Assembly (NCBI RefSeq): GCF_022758885.1
Contig: NZ_JALEBH010000002.1
Location: forward strand, 434,001-498,000
From: Sphingobium sp. BYY-5
GTDB taxonomy: Bacteria; Pseudomonadota; Alphaproteobacteria; Sphingomonadales; Sphingomonadaceae
Reading direction: 5' to 3'
Length of the DNA stretch: 64,000 nucleotides
The notes beneath the pieces were generated by a model. The model did no database searches, was not told where the DNA came from, and saw nothing but the letters and a program-made list of their open reading frames with translations. Shown here one piece after another: positions 57,031-64,000 of the stretch (positions are counted from its first letter, which is position 1; every line of letters begins with the position of its first letter). A program made the translations under genes and the position numbers.

Positions 57031-58527
57031 ATGAATATCGCCCTGTTCCTTGAAATGGCTGCGGACGCTGCGCCCGACCGGGTCGGCCTGGTATGCGATG
57101 GCAAGCGTTGGACCTATGCGGAGCTATTGGCCGGCGCACGCGGCGCGGCGGCGTTGATCCGCGCGAGCGGCTGCACCCATGTCGCCCTGCTCGACGAAAG
57201 CAGTGAGGCGGCGGCCATGGCGCTATTTGGCGCGGCCCTCGCCGGCATAGCCTATGTGCCGCTCAACTATCGTCTGGCCGACGCGGACCTGGCCGCCCTG
57301 CTCGACCGGATCAGTCCGGCGCTGATCGTGGGCGATGTCGACCGTGTCCGACGACTTAGCCCATCCCAGACAAACCAACCGCTCGATCGCACCGCCTTCG
57401 TTGCCGAAGCGCTGGCGCGCGCTGCCGATCCGGCAGTCGATGCCGACACTAGCGAGGACGTCGCCATCCAGCTTTTCACCAGCGGCACGACCGCCGCGCC
57501 GAAGGCGGCGATCTTGCGCCACGCAAATCTGCTGTCCTACATATTGGGTACGGTTGAGTTCGGCGCCGCGCCCGAAGAGGATGCCGCTTTGGTCAGCGTG
57601 CCTCCCTATCATATCGCGGGCATCGCAGCGTTGCTCAGTTCCGTCTACGCCATGCGGCGCATCCTGCTGCTCCCCGCCTTCGAACCCAAGGGGTGGCTGG
57701 ACCTCGCCGCGATCGAGCAGGCAAGCAACGCCTTCGTCGTGCCAACCATGCTCGCCCGGATCATCGACGCGATGGACAAGGGCCATCGCCCCGATCTTTC
57801 CCGCCTGCGCGCCATCGCCTATGGTGGCGGCAAGATGCCGACCGAACTGATCCACCAGGCGCTGGACCTGTTCCCGGAGACGGGTTTCACCAATGCCTAT
57901 GGGCTGACCGAAACCAGCTCGACCGTCGCACTGCTTGGCCCCGATGAACATCGTGCCGCCCATGGATCGAATGATCCGGCCGTGCGCGCGCGGCTGGGGT
58001 CGGTCGGGCGGCCGCTGCCGACGGTCGAGATCGAGATACGCGACGAGGAAGGCCATGTCCTGCCCGCCGGCAGCGCCGGCGAAATCTACGTCCGGGGCGA
58101 CCAGGTGTCGGGCGAATATCGCGAACGCAGCGCATTGGACGCGCAGGGTTGGTTTCCCACGCGCGACGCGGGTTATCTGGACGCGGAAGGCTATCTCTTC
58201 CTGTCGGGCCGGGCCGACGATGTCATCGTGCGCGGTGGCGAGAATATCTCACCGGGGGAGATCGAGGATGTCGTCATCGCACATCCCGCCGTTGCCGAAG
58301 CTGCGGCTGTCGCCATCCCGTCGCATGAATGGGGCGAAGCGGTCGGCCTGATCGTCGTTCCCCGCTCCGGCCATGCGGCGCCATCGGACGAGGAGCTGAA
58401 GCAGATGGTGCGGGCGCGGCTGCGCTCCTCCCGTGTGCCGGAACGGGTGCTGTTCGCCGACGCCCTGCCCTATAATGAGATGGGCAAATTGCTGCGGCGG
58501 GAGATCAAGAAACTCTTCCTCGTCTGA
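57031..58527 (+). CDS. AMP-dependent acyl-CoA synthetase (ANL superfamily)
   Basis: The 498-residue ligase activates a carboxylic acid with ATP and CoA. It has the P-loop QLFTSGTTAAPKAAIL (about 149-164), YGLTETSSTVAL (about 290-301), the ATP motif FPTRDAGYLDAEGYLFLSGR and a C-terminal VRGGENISPGEIE. The family Lys near the C-terminus is in NEMGKLLRR. It lies between two CoA-transferases in one operon, an unusual combination that suggests alternative activation routes for related acids. Confidence 0.92.
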   Translation: MNIALFLEMAADAAPDRVGLVCDGKRWTYAELLAGARGAAALIRASGCTHVALLDESSEAAAMALFGAALAGIAYVPLNYRLADADLAALLDRISPALIVGDVDRVRRLSPSQTNQPLDRTAFVAEALARAADPAVDADTSEDVAIQLFTSGTTAAPKAAILRHANLLSYILGTVEFGAAPEEDAALVSVPPYHIAGIAALLSSVYAMRRILLLPAFEPKGWLDLAAIEQASNAFVVPTMLARIIDAMDKGHRPDLSRLRAIAYGGGKMPTELIHQALDLFPETGFTNAYGLTETSSTVALLGPDEHRAAHGSNDPAVRARLGSVGRPLPTVEIEIRDEEGHVLPAGSAGEIYVRGDQVSGEYRERSALDAQGWFPTRDAGYLDAEGYLFLSGRADDVIVRGGENISPGEIEDVVIAHPAVAEAAAVAIPSHEWGEAVGLIVVPRSGHAAPSDEELKQMVRARLRSSRVPERVLFADALPYNEMGKLLRREIKKLFLV

Positions 58528-58528
58528 C

Positions 58529-59698
58529 ATGGCCGGTCCACGCGCCCTTCCCCTCTCCCATTGGGCTGAGGCGGAGCTGCGCTCGATCGAGCGGCTGGGC
58601 GGCGGGACGGCCCTTTCTTCCCTGACGGCCACACAATTGATGGGAGAGCGAGCTGCACTCAACGGCTTTCGCATTCCTGGCCGCATCTCGGCCGGGGGCG
58701 GATGTCGGCTCTATGATACGCTGGACATGCCTGTCGCGCTGACCCTCGCGCGGCCCGATGACCGCGCGATGCTGCCCGCCTTGTTCGGAGAGAGCGGGAT
58801 CGACGGAGGGGATGACGCGCAGTTGATCGCTGCCTTTGCCGCCCGGCGGAGCGAAGAGATGGTCGCGCAAGGCCGGTTGCTGGGCCTGGCCATTGCGCGA
58901 ATTGGCGAAACGCCGGTCAGCCCCGTCTGCGCCATCACTGCGGAAGGAGAGATAAAGGCACGAACGGCGCCACCGCTTGTCATCGACCTGTCGGCGCTCT
59001 GGGCCGGGCCGCTAGCGGCGCATCTCGTCGGCCTGTGTGGCGCGCGCGTCATCAAGGTGGAGAGCCACACCCGGCCCGACCGGATGCGGGAAGGCGATCC
59101 CGCGCTCTTTGCCCGGCTGAACCAGGGTAAGGCCAATATCGCGCTGGACCTGCGCCATGGCGTCGACCGGGCGGCGCTGATCGCATTGATAAGCCGGGCC
59201 GATCTGGTGATCGAGTCGGCGCGGCCGCGCGCGCTCCGGCAATTGGGGATCGATGCCGATGCGCTGGTCCGCGCGGTGCCGGGGCTGGTCTGGATGACGA
59301 TCACCGGCCATGGAACGAGCGGGGAAGCGGCCCATTGGATCGGCTTCGGCGATGATTGCAGCGTTACGGGCGGCTTGAGCAGCGCGCTTCTCGATGCCGG
59401 TGGGTCGGTTGGCTTCGGCGGCGACGCCTGTGCCGATCCGTTGATCGGCATCCGTGCCGCGCATCTGGCGCTGGCGCGGCTGCGCGATGGACGGGGCGCA
59501 CGCATGATCCTGTCGATGAGCGCTATCATCGCCCATGCGCTGGCCAGCGAGACGCGGCGGGACGAAGACGCGCTGATGGCCGACCTGCGGTCCTGGAGCA
59601 TGGCTGGCGGATCGTCTTTCCCAACGGTCGAACCCAGGCCATTCGGCGCGGTCGCCGCTCTGGGGCAGGACAATGAAGCCTGGCTCACGTCATGCTGA
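58529..59698 (+). CDS. CaiB/BaiF-type CoA-transferase with rearranged N-terminal region
   Basis: A 389-residue protein in which the usual CaiB start (VIDLSALWAGPLAAHLVG, then ARVIKVESHTRPD) begins only at about residue 150. The first 150 residues (LMGERAALNGFRIPGRISAGGGCRL ... RSEEMVAQGRLLGLAIA) look like a CaiB C-terminal region placed in front. A candidate catalytic Asp is in WIGFGDDCSVTGG. Similar proteins exist in actinobacteria, so this is probably a natural domain order (circular permutation-like), not an assembly fault. Its start is 1 base after the ligase stop. Confidence 0.78.
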   Translation: MAGPRALPLSHWAEAELRSIERLGGGTALSSLTATQLMGERAALNGFRIPGRISAGGGCRLYDTLDMPVALTLARPDDRAMLPALFGESGIDGGDDAQLIAAFAARRSEEMVAQGRLLGLAIARIGETPVSPVCAITAEGEIKARTAPPLVIDLSALWAGPLAAHLVGLCGARVIKVESHTRPDRMREGDPALFARLNQGKANIALDLRHGVDRAALIALISRADLVIESARPRALRQLGIDADALVRAVPGLVWMTITGHGTSGEAAHWIGFGDDCSVTGGLSSALLDAGGSVGFGGDACADPLIGIRAAHLALARLRDGRGARMILSMSAIIAHALASETRRDEDALMADLRSWSMAGGSSFPTVEPRPFGAVAALGQDNEAWLTSC

Positions 59699-61083
59699 TC
59701 CGTCGGGCCGAGATTGACGGGCATCTGGCCGATATACGCATCGCAAATGGGCGGATCGCGGCTATCGGGCTGCTTGAGCCAGATCCTGACGAGCAAGTGA
59801 TCGAGGCGGGTGGAGGCGCGTTGCTGCCCGGACTGCACGACCATCATATCCATTGCGCCGCGCTGGCAGTCGCGCGCAACTCCATCGCCTGCGGGCCGCC
59901 GGAGGTGAGGGACGAAGAGGATCTCGCACGGATATTGGCGCAACCGGGAGCCGGCTGGCTGCGCGGCGTGGGCTATCATGAAAGCGTTGCCGGCATGTTG
60001 GACGCCGCGACGCTCGATCGCTGGACGGGCGATCGTCCGGTGCGGATACAGCATCGTTCCGGGCGCATGTGGTTCCTCAACAGCGCGGCGCTGGACCGTT
60101 TATTGTCTACAACCTCCCCGCCGGAGGGAATGGAGCGCAACGGCGGACGCTGGACGGGACGCCTGTTCGATGCGGATGCCTGGCTGCGTTCCGCGCTGGG
60201 CGGCACGCCGCCGGAGCTGGCAGCCGTGAGCGCGGAGCTGGCCTCGCTGGGGATAATCGGCATCACCGACATGTCGCCGGCCAATGACAGACGCATGGCG
60301 GCGCATTTCGCGGCGGAACAGGACGCCGAGCGCCTGATCCAGCGCATCGTGCTGGCCGGAACGCTGGCCCTGTCGGACACGCCGCCGCCTGCCGCCGTGA
60401 CGATCGGCCCCGCCAAGCTGCATCTGCACGAACATCAACTGCCCGATTTCGACGCCTGCGTGGCCTTTCTGCGCAACGCGCATGAGCGGGGTCGCAATGC
60501 CGCCATCCACTGCACCACGGAGGTTGAGCTGGTGTTCGCGCTGGCGGCGCTGGAAGAGGCTGGCGTACAACAAGGCGGACGCATCGAACATGCCGGCATC
60601 ACGCCCGACATATTGCTGGCGCGGATGGCCGATCTGGGCATCCGCGTCGTCAGCCAGCCGCATTTCATCGCCGAGCGTGGCGATCAATATCTTGCCGATG
60701 TCGATCCACGGGAGAGGTTGCTCCTCTACCGCCTTGCCGCCTTCCGTCGGATGGGCATCACGCTGGCGGCCGGCAGTGACGCGCCCTATGGCCGTCCCGA
60801 TCCCTGGGCCTCCATGCGGGCTGCCGTATCGCGCCAAACCGCAAGCGGCATTTACGTAGGCGAGGATGAAGCCCTGACGCCGGAGGACGCGCGCGATCTG
60901 TTCCTGGCCGATCCGATGGAGTTGGATCGCATCCGCCGGATAACGAAAGGCGCGCCGGCAGACCTCTGCCTGCTCGATCGCAATTGGGCACAGGCCCGTG
61001 CGCGGCTGGATGCCAACGATGTGCGGACGACCATCATTGCCGGATCAGTCGTCTATAATCGCGTCGACAAGACCCCAATCTAG
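59692..61083 (+). CDS. Amidohydrolase-family protein (YtcJ-like)
   Basis: The 463-residue metal-dependent hydrolase has an HxH in GLHDHHIHCAA (about 47-57), the second metal His in AAIHCTTEVEL, GGRIEHAGITPD, SQPHFIAERGDQYL, and the catalytic Asp in AAGSDAPYGRPDPW. These are the hallmarks of YtcJ/imidazolonepropionase-like amidohydrolases. Its start overlaps the CoA-transferase stop by 7 bases, and its end overlaps the opposite-strand hydratase gene by 39 bases. It might open a lactone or amide after CoA activation. Confidence 0.88.
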   Translation: MLIRRAEIDGHLADIRIANGRIAAIGLLEPDPDEQVIEAGGGALLPGLHDHHIHCAALAVARNSIACGPPEVRDEEDLARILAQPGAGWLRGVGYHESVAGMLDAATLDRWTGDRPVRIQHRSGRMWFLNSAALDRLLSTTSPPEGMERNGGRWTGRLFDADAWLRSALGGTPPELAAVSAELASLGIIGITDMSPANDRRMAAHFAAEQDAERLIQRIVLAGTLALSDTPPPAAVTIGPAKLHLHEHQLPDFDACVAFLRNAHERGRNAAIHCTTEVELVFALAALEEAGVQQGGRIEHAGITPDILLARMADLGIRVVSQPHFIAERGDQYLADVDPRERLLLYRLAAFRRMGITLAAGSDAPYGRPDPWASMRAAVSRQTASGIYVGEDEALTPEDARDLFLADPMELDRIRRITKGAPADLCLLDRNWAQARARLDANDVRTTIIAGSVVYNRVDKTPI

Positions 61084-61989
61084 CGCCGTCCGCGCACCGA
61101 TCCGCTTGCCCGACAGCATCATCAGGGCCGCACGCTGCCGACCGATCCGGCGGGCGACCGAAATACAGCCCCCCGCTCCCGGCAATATGCCCATGGCAAG
61201 TTCGGGCAACTGGAACCAGGCGAAGCGACTGGCGGTCAGCCGGGCGGCGAAGGCCGCCATCTCCAGCCCCGATCCCACGCAGGCGCCCTGCACATGCGCT
61301 TCCAGCCGATCCGCGCATTGTGCGATGGAATGGGCGGGCAATGCCGCCATGCGGATGGCATGGGCGGTAGCGGGATCGCGCGTCGTACCAAATTCGGCCA
61401 GGTCGGCCCCCAACGAGAAGCTTCGTCCTTCCGCGCGCAACCGGATATGCGCGACGTCCCTGTCCAGCGCGGCCAGATCGAAAATCTCCCGCAACGCATC
61501 GCGCATCGGACGGTCAATCGCATTGTCCGCATGGGGACGGGCCAGACAGATGTCGAGACGGTCATCGTCGCGTACAGCATGAACCGCGCCTGGAGAATGG
61601 AGCTGTGGCTTTCCCTGCATTACCAGCCAGGCCGAATGGCCAGCGCTGCCTTGAAGCAGCCCATAGGCCATGGATTCCGCAACCAGCGCCGCATCTATCG
61701 CCATGGTTTCGGTCAGACGCAGTAGCTGCACCAGAATGGCGGCAGCGTGCGGCTGGGCTTCGATCGCCGTAACGAGCGCGTCCAGCGACACCGGCGGTTC
61801 GACCAGCAGGTCGCAGCGTGACGCATGGGGATGGGCGCGGTCGCCGATACCGATTAACGGACAGGCAGGCAGATGCCATTCCGCATCGTCCGCCACGCCA
61901 TCAAGATCGATGACTGCCAGCACCGCGCCGTCATGCTGAGACGGAAAGACGAGCGTCAGCGGATCGATGCGGGCGAACGGGTTGGCCAT
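61045..61989 (-). CDS. Enoyl-CoA hydratase/isomerase-like protein with N-terminal extension
   Basis: The 314-residue protein carries a crotonase core in its C-terminal part (RSFSLGADLAEFG, about 190-202; VQGACVGSGLEMAAFAARLTAS, about 234-255; ILPGAGGCISVARRIGRQRAALMMLSGKR). The first about 100 residues are not typical of hydratases. The substrate-binding GGD region reads GAD, and the general-base Glu of classic hydratases is not obvious, so an isomerase or hydrolase role is possible. It is convergent with, and overlaps, the amidohydrolase gene. Confidence 0.83.
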   Translation of the reverse strand: MANPFARIDPLTLVFPSQHDGAVLAVIDLDGVADDAEWHLPACPLIGIGDRAHPHASRCDLLVEPPVSLDALVTAIEAQPHAAAILVQLLRLTETMAIDAALVAESMAYGLLQGSAGHSAWLVMQGKPQLHSPGAVHAVRDDDRLDICLARPHADNAIDRPMRDALREIFDLAALDRDVAHIRLRAEGRSFSLGADLAEFGTTRDPATAHAIRMAALPAHSIAQCADRLEAHVQGACVGSGLEMAAFAARLTASRFAWFQLPELAMGILPGAGGCISVARRIGRQRAALMMLSGKRIGARTALDWGLVDAIIDD

Positions 61990-62114
61990 CGAGCCAATGT
62001 AGAGCGTAGCGAGCGCGAGGCCAAAAGCCAGTCCTCACTCATCGCCCAAGCGTTGCCCTTTACCGTTGGCGCGGACGAAACAACGACACAATATCCGGAT
62101 GGGAGGAGAGATGC

Positions 62115-63593
62115 ATGAGCTTGCAGGAGCGAAGCGCCAAAGCATTGCTGCATGATCCGGCACGACCGGCGATCGAATATGAAGGGCGCTGGCATGATTG
62201 GGGTGCGGTCGCCCGGACCGCCCGCGCCTTGCAGGCGGCGCTTTCAGCCGGTGGCGTTCGCGATGGCGCGCCCATCGCTTTCGTGCCCCGCAATCGTCCC
62301 GAAGCGCTGGCCGCCCTGCTCGGACTTGTCGCGCAAGGACGGACGATCCGCATGATCTATGCCTTCCAGGCTCCAGTCGGCATTGCTCGGAACCTGGCGG
62401 AGCGGGAAGCGGCAGCCCTTGTCGCTTCTGCAGAGGATTTGGCCCCGGAGGTTCTGGAAGCGGCAGCGCATAGGGAGATGGCAGTGGTTGCGCTGGACGG
62501 GATGGCGGTTCGCCTCCTGCAACCCGCGGGCGCCCCTGGATGCAAGCCTGGATCGACTGAACCACAGATCGAGATATTGACCAGCGGCACCACCGGCCCA
62601 CCCAAATCCTTCGCCCTGCCGTACAGCTTGCTGGAAACCCATTTCCTGGGCAGCCCCCTGACGGAACGGGAGGGGGAGGATGCACGCACTGCTCCGCCCT
62701 TCCTGCTTTATTTCCCGATCGGCAATATCTCCGGCCTCTATTCGACGCTGCCCATGCTGATCCGCGGCCAGCGCATGGTGCTGCTCGAACGCTTCACCTT
62801 GCCGGCCTGGCGCCAGTATCTCAACCGTTACCGTCCGACCCATGCAGGCCTGCCGCCTTCCTACATCCGGGCCGTGCTCGATGCGCAGGTCCCGGTCGAG
62901 GAACTGGCGTCGCTACGCACAATCGGCACGGGCGCGGCGCCGCTCGATTCCGATGTGCAGCAAGCGTTCGAAGCGCGTTACGCCATCCCCATCCTGCTGT
63001 CCTATGGCGCAACGGAATTTGCCGGACCGGTCGCGATGATGACGCCGGCCCTGCACGCGGAGTGGGGCGAAAGGAAGCGCGGTACGGTCGGGCGCGCGAT
63101 GCCCGGCGCACAGCTACGGATCGTGGATGCGGAAAGTGGCTCGATCATGCCTTTCGACAGCCCTGGCCTGCTGGAGGTGATTTCGCCCCGGATCGGGCCG
63201 GGCTGGATTCGCACATCGGATGTCGCGCGAATCGACAAGGATGGCTTTCTATTCCTGATGGGCCGGGCGGATGGTGCAATCATGCGTGGCGGTTTCAAGC
63301 TGCTGCCCGAAGCGATCGAACGGGTTTTGATGCAGCATCCCGATATTGCCGAAGCCGCCGTCACGGGCATCGATGACGACCGCCTGGGACAAGTTCCGGC
63401 CGCAGCGATTCGCCTGGCGCCAGGAGTGTCCCCACCCGACCTTGCCATGCTGGAGGCGCACGTCCGCGCCCATCTGCTTGCGCCCCATGTGCCGGCCAAA
63501 TGGCTGTTCTGCGAGGAGTTTCCGCGCACGCCCTCGCTCAAGACAGATCGTCAGGCGCTCCGTCGACTCTTTCTGGAGGAGGTTATTATATAA
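62115..63593 (+). CDS. AMP-dependent acyl-CoA synthetase (ANL superfamily)
   Basis: A 492-residue adenylating ligase with P-loop ILTSGTTGPPKSFALP (about 155-170), YGATEFAGPVAMM, a hinge WIRTSDVARIDKDGFLFLMGRADG, and a C-terminal SLKTDRQALRRLF. The core matches 4-coumarate/aryl-CoA-ligase-like members. It is a single transcription unit divergent from the hydratase gene, 125 bases upstream, and may activate a different acid from the ligase at 57031. Confidence 0.9.
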   Translation: MSLQERSAKALLHDPARPAIEYEGRWHDWGAVARTARALQAALSAGGVRDGAPIAFVPRNRPEALAALLGLVAQGRTIRMIYAFQAPVGIARNLAEREAAALVASAEDLAPEVLEAAAHREMAVVALDGMAVRLLQPAGAPGCKPGSTEPQIEILTSGTTGPPKSFALPYSLLETHFLGSPLTEREGEDARTAPPFLLYFPIGNISGLYSTLPMLIRGQRMVLLERFTLPAWRQYLNRYRPTHAGLPPSYIRAVLDAQVPVEELASLRTIGTGAAPLDSDVQQAFEARYAIPILLSYGATEFAGPVAMMTPALHAEWGERKRGTVGRAMPGAQLRIVDAESGSIMPFDSPGLLEVISPRIGPGWIRTSDVARIDKDGFLFLMGRADGAIMRGGFKLLPEAIERVLMQHPDIAEAAVTGIDDDRLGQVPAAAIRLAPGVSPPDLAMLEAHVRAHLLAPHVPAKWLFCEEFPRTPSLKTDRQALRRLFLEEVII

Positions 63594-63698
63594 TTGAAAT
63601 AGATAGATATTTCTCAAATAAACGAGAGTATCTCATTTTTTATTGACAGCTTCTCCGCGTTAGTGAACAACTATGTTCATAAACCGAAGGAGAGGACC
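63594..63698. promoter_or_regulatory. AT-rich control region with operator dyad before the last regulator
   Basis: The 105-base gap is AT-rich. A TTGACA at 63644-63649 could be a -35 element. A perfect dyad TGAACA-ACTA-TGTTCA (63664-63679) follows, placed over the expected -10 and leader, and a GGAGAGG ribosome site precedes the ATG at 63699. A short GAGA-GTA-TCTC hairpin with ATTTTTT (63625-63642) may end the ligase transcript. The dyad uses the same TGAACA/TGTTCA half-sites as the one at 14455, with a spacer of 4 instead of 2. Confidence 0.5.
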
Positions 63699-64000
63699 AT
63701 GGCTCAAGTCGAGTCCAACAAGGCTAAGATCGCGAAGCGCGTCATCGAAGTGCTAGAATTCTTCGATGAAAATCATCCGCAGGCCACGGTGATGGACATT
63801 GTCCGTCGTTTTGACCGACCCCAGTCCAGCACGTCCGAATTGCTGTCGAGCCTGGTCGATCTGGGCCTTCTGCATAAGGACCCTTGCTCGCGTTCCTATT
63901 CCCCCACGCCGCGTGCCGCGATGCTGGCAGCAGCCGTCCAGCCGCGACTGGTGCGTGACGGCGTTCTGACGGGACTGATCGACCGGTTGTCGGCCCAGAC
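63699..64000 (+). CDS. IclR-like HTH transcriptional regulator (truncated by window edge)
   Basis: The first 100 codons of a regulator with an N-terminal winged helix: IAKRVIEVLEFFDENHPQATVMDIV then RFDRPQSSTSELLSSLVDLGLLHKDP, followed by the start of a ligand domain. The RPQSSTSELLSSL recognition helix and LGLL wing resemble IclR and sphingomonad MarR-like regulators. Strong ribosome site (GGAGAGG). It is likely autoregulated through the dyad just upstream. The ligand domain lies beyond the window. Confidence 0.8.
   Translation, partial: MAQVESNKAKIAKRVIEVLEFFDENHPQATVMDIVRRFDRPQSSTSELLSSLVDLGLLHKDPCSRSYSPTPRAAMLAAAVQPRLVRDGVLTGLIDRLSAQ

Overview
The window is high-GC alphaproteobacterial DNA from a sphingomonad (Sphingobium, Novosphingobium or Sphingomonas type). 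The main reasons are a complete protocatechuate 4,5-cleavage (lig) gene set, which is typical of lignin-degrading sphingomonads, two TonB-dependent receptors, and many CoA-dependent catabolic genes with CAT-rich, ATGA-overlapping operons. No tRNA, rRNA, CRISPR array, transposase or integrase was seen. Genes are tightly packed and almost all are catabolic.

Region 1 (1-10.3 kb) is the protocatechuate pathway. It begins with a truncated TonB-dependent receptor and a PobR-like AraC regulator. Two divergent lig operons follow around a LysR regulator. The minus-strand operon is ligR, a DUF1932 dehydrogenase, ligJ, ligA, ligB and ligC. The plus-strand operon is ligK, ligU and ligI. Together LigAB opens protocatechuate, LigC and LigI make and hydrolyse 2-pyrone-4,6-dicarboxylate, LigU and LigJ isomerise and hydrate oxalomesaconate, and LigK cleaves the product to pyruvate and oxaloacetate. 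All the steps are encoded here.

Region 2 (10.3-32 kb) holds a type-B carboxylesterase, two SDRs, a TetR regulator and an Fe(II)/2-oxoglutarate dioxygenase. A five-gene minus-strand operon follows (acyl-CoA dehydrogenase, CitE-like lyase, family-I CoA transferase, enoyl-CoA hydratase, Rieske oxygenase). Its core resembles itaconate/methylsuccinate (C5-dicarboxylate) degradation. Next come a CaiB-type CoA transferase with a second Rieske oxygenase, two divergent pairs of large plus small acyl-CoA dehydrogenase subunits flanking a Rieske ferredoxin, a large secreted hydrolase and an aldo/keto reductase.

Region 3 (32-48 kb) holds a DUF2520 protein, TPP-dependent E1 beta and alpha subunits, a KstD-like flavoprotein, an enoyl-CoA hydratase, a Gfo/Idh oxidoreductase, a stand-alone lipoyl domain, a carboxymuconolactone-decarboxylase-family protein, an MFS transporter and an SDR. 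It also holds a LuxC-like acyl-CoA reductase next to a LuxE/PaaK-like adenylating enzyme, with a divergent TetR gene but no luciferase. An SDR and a DapB-like oxidoreductase end the block.

Region 4 (48-64 kb) holds a TonB-dependent receptor, an MFS_3 transporter, a thiolase, a MarR regulator, a small exported protein with paired operator-like palindromes, and an SDR. A plus-strand operon follows (CoA transferase, small Cys protein, acyl-CoA ligase, second CoA transferase, YtcJ-like amidohydrolase). The window ends with an enoyl-CoA hydratase, another ligase and a truncated IclR-like regulator.

Regions 2-4 look like one catabolic island that takes up a hydrophobic or polycyclic carboxylated compound, activates it as a CoA thioester, beta-oxidises and hydroxylates it, and passes small acids to central metabolism. 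The substrate cannot be read from the sequence. Function calls rest on recognised motifs and family resemblance read by eye; no database search was run.
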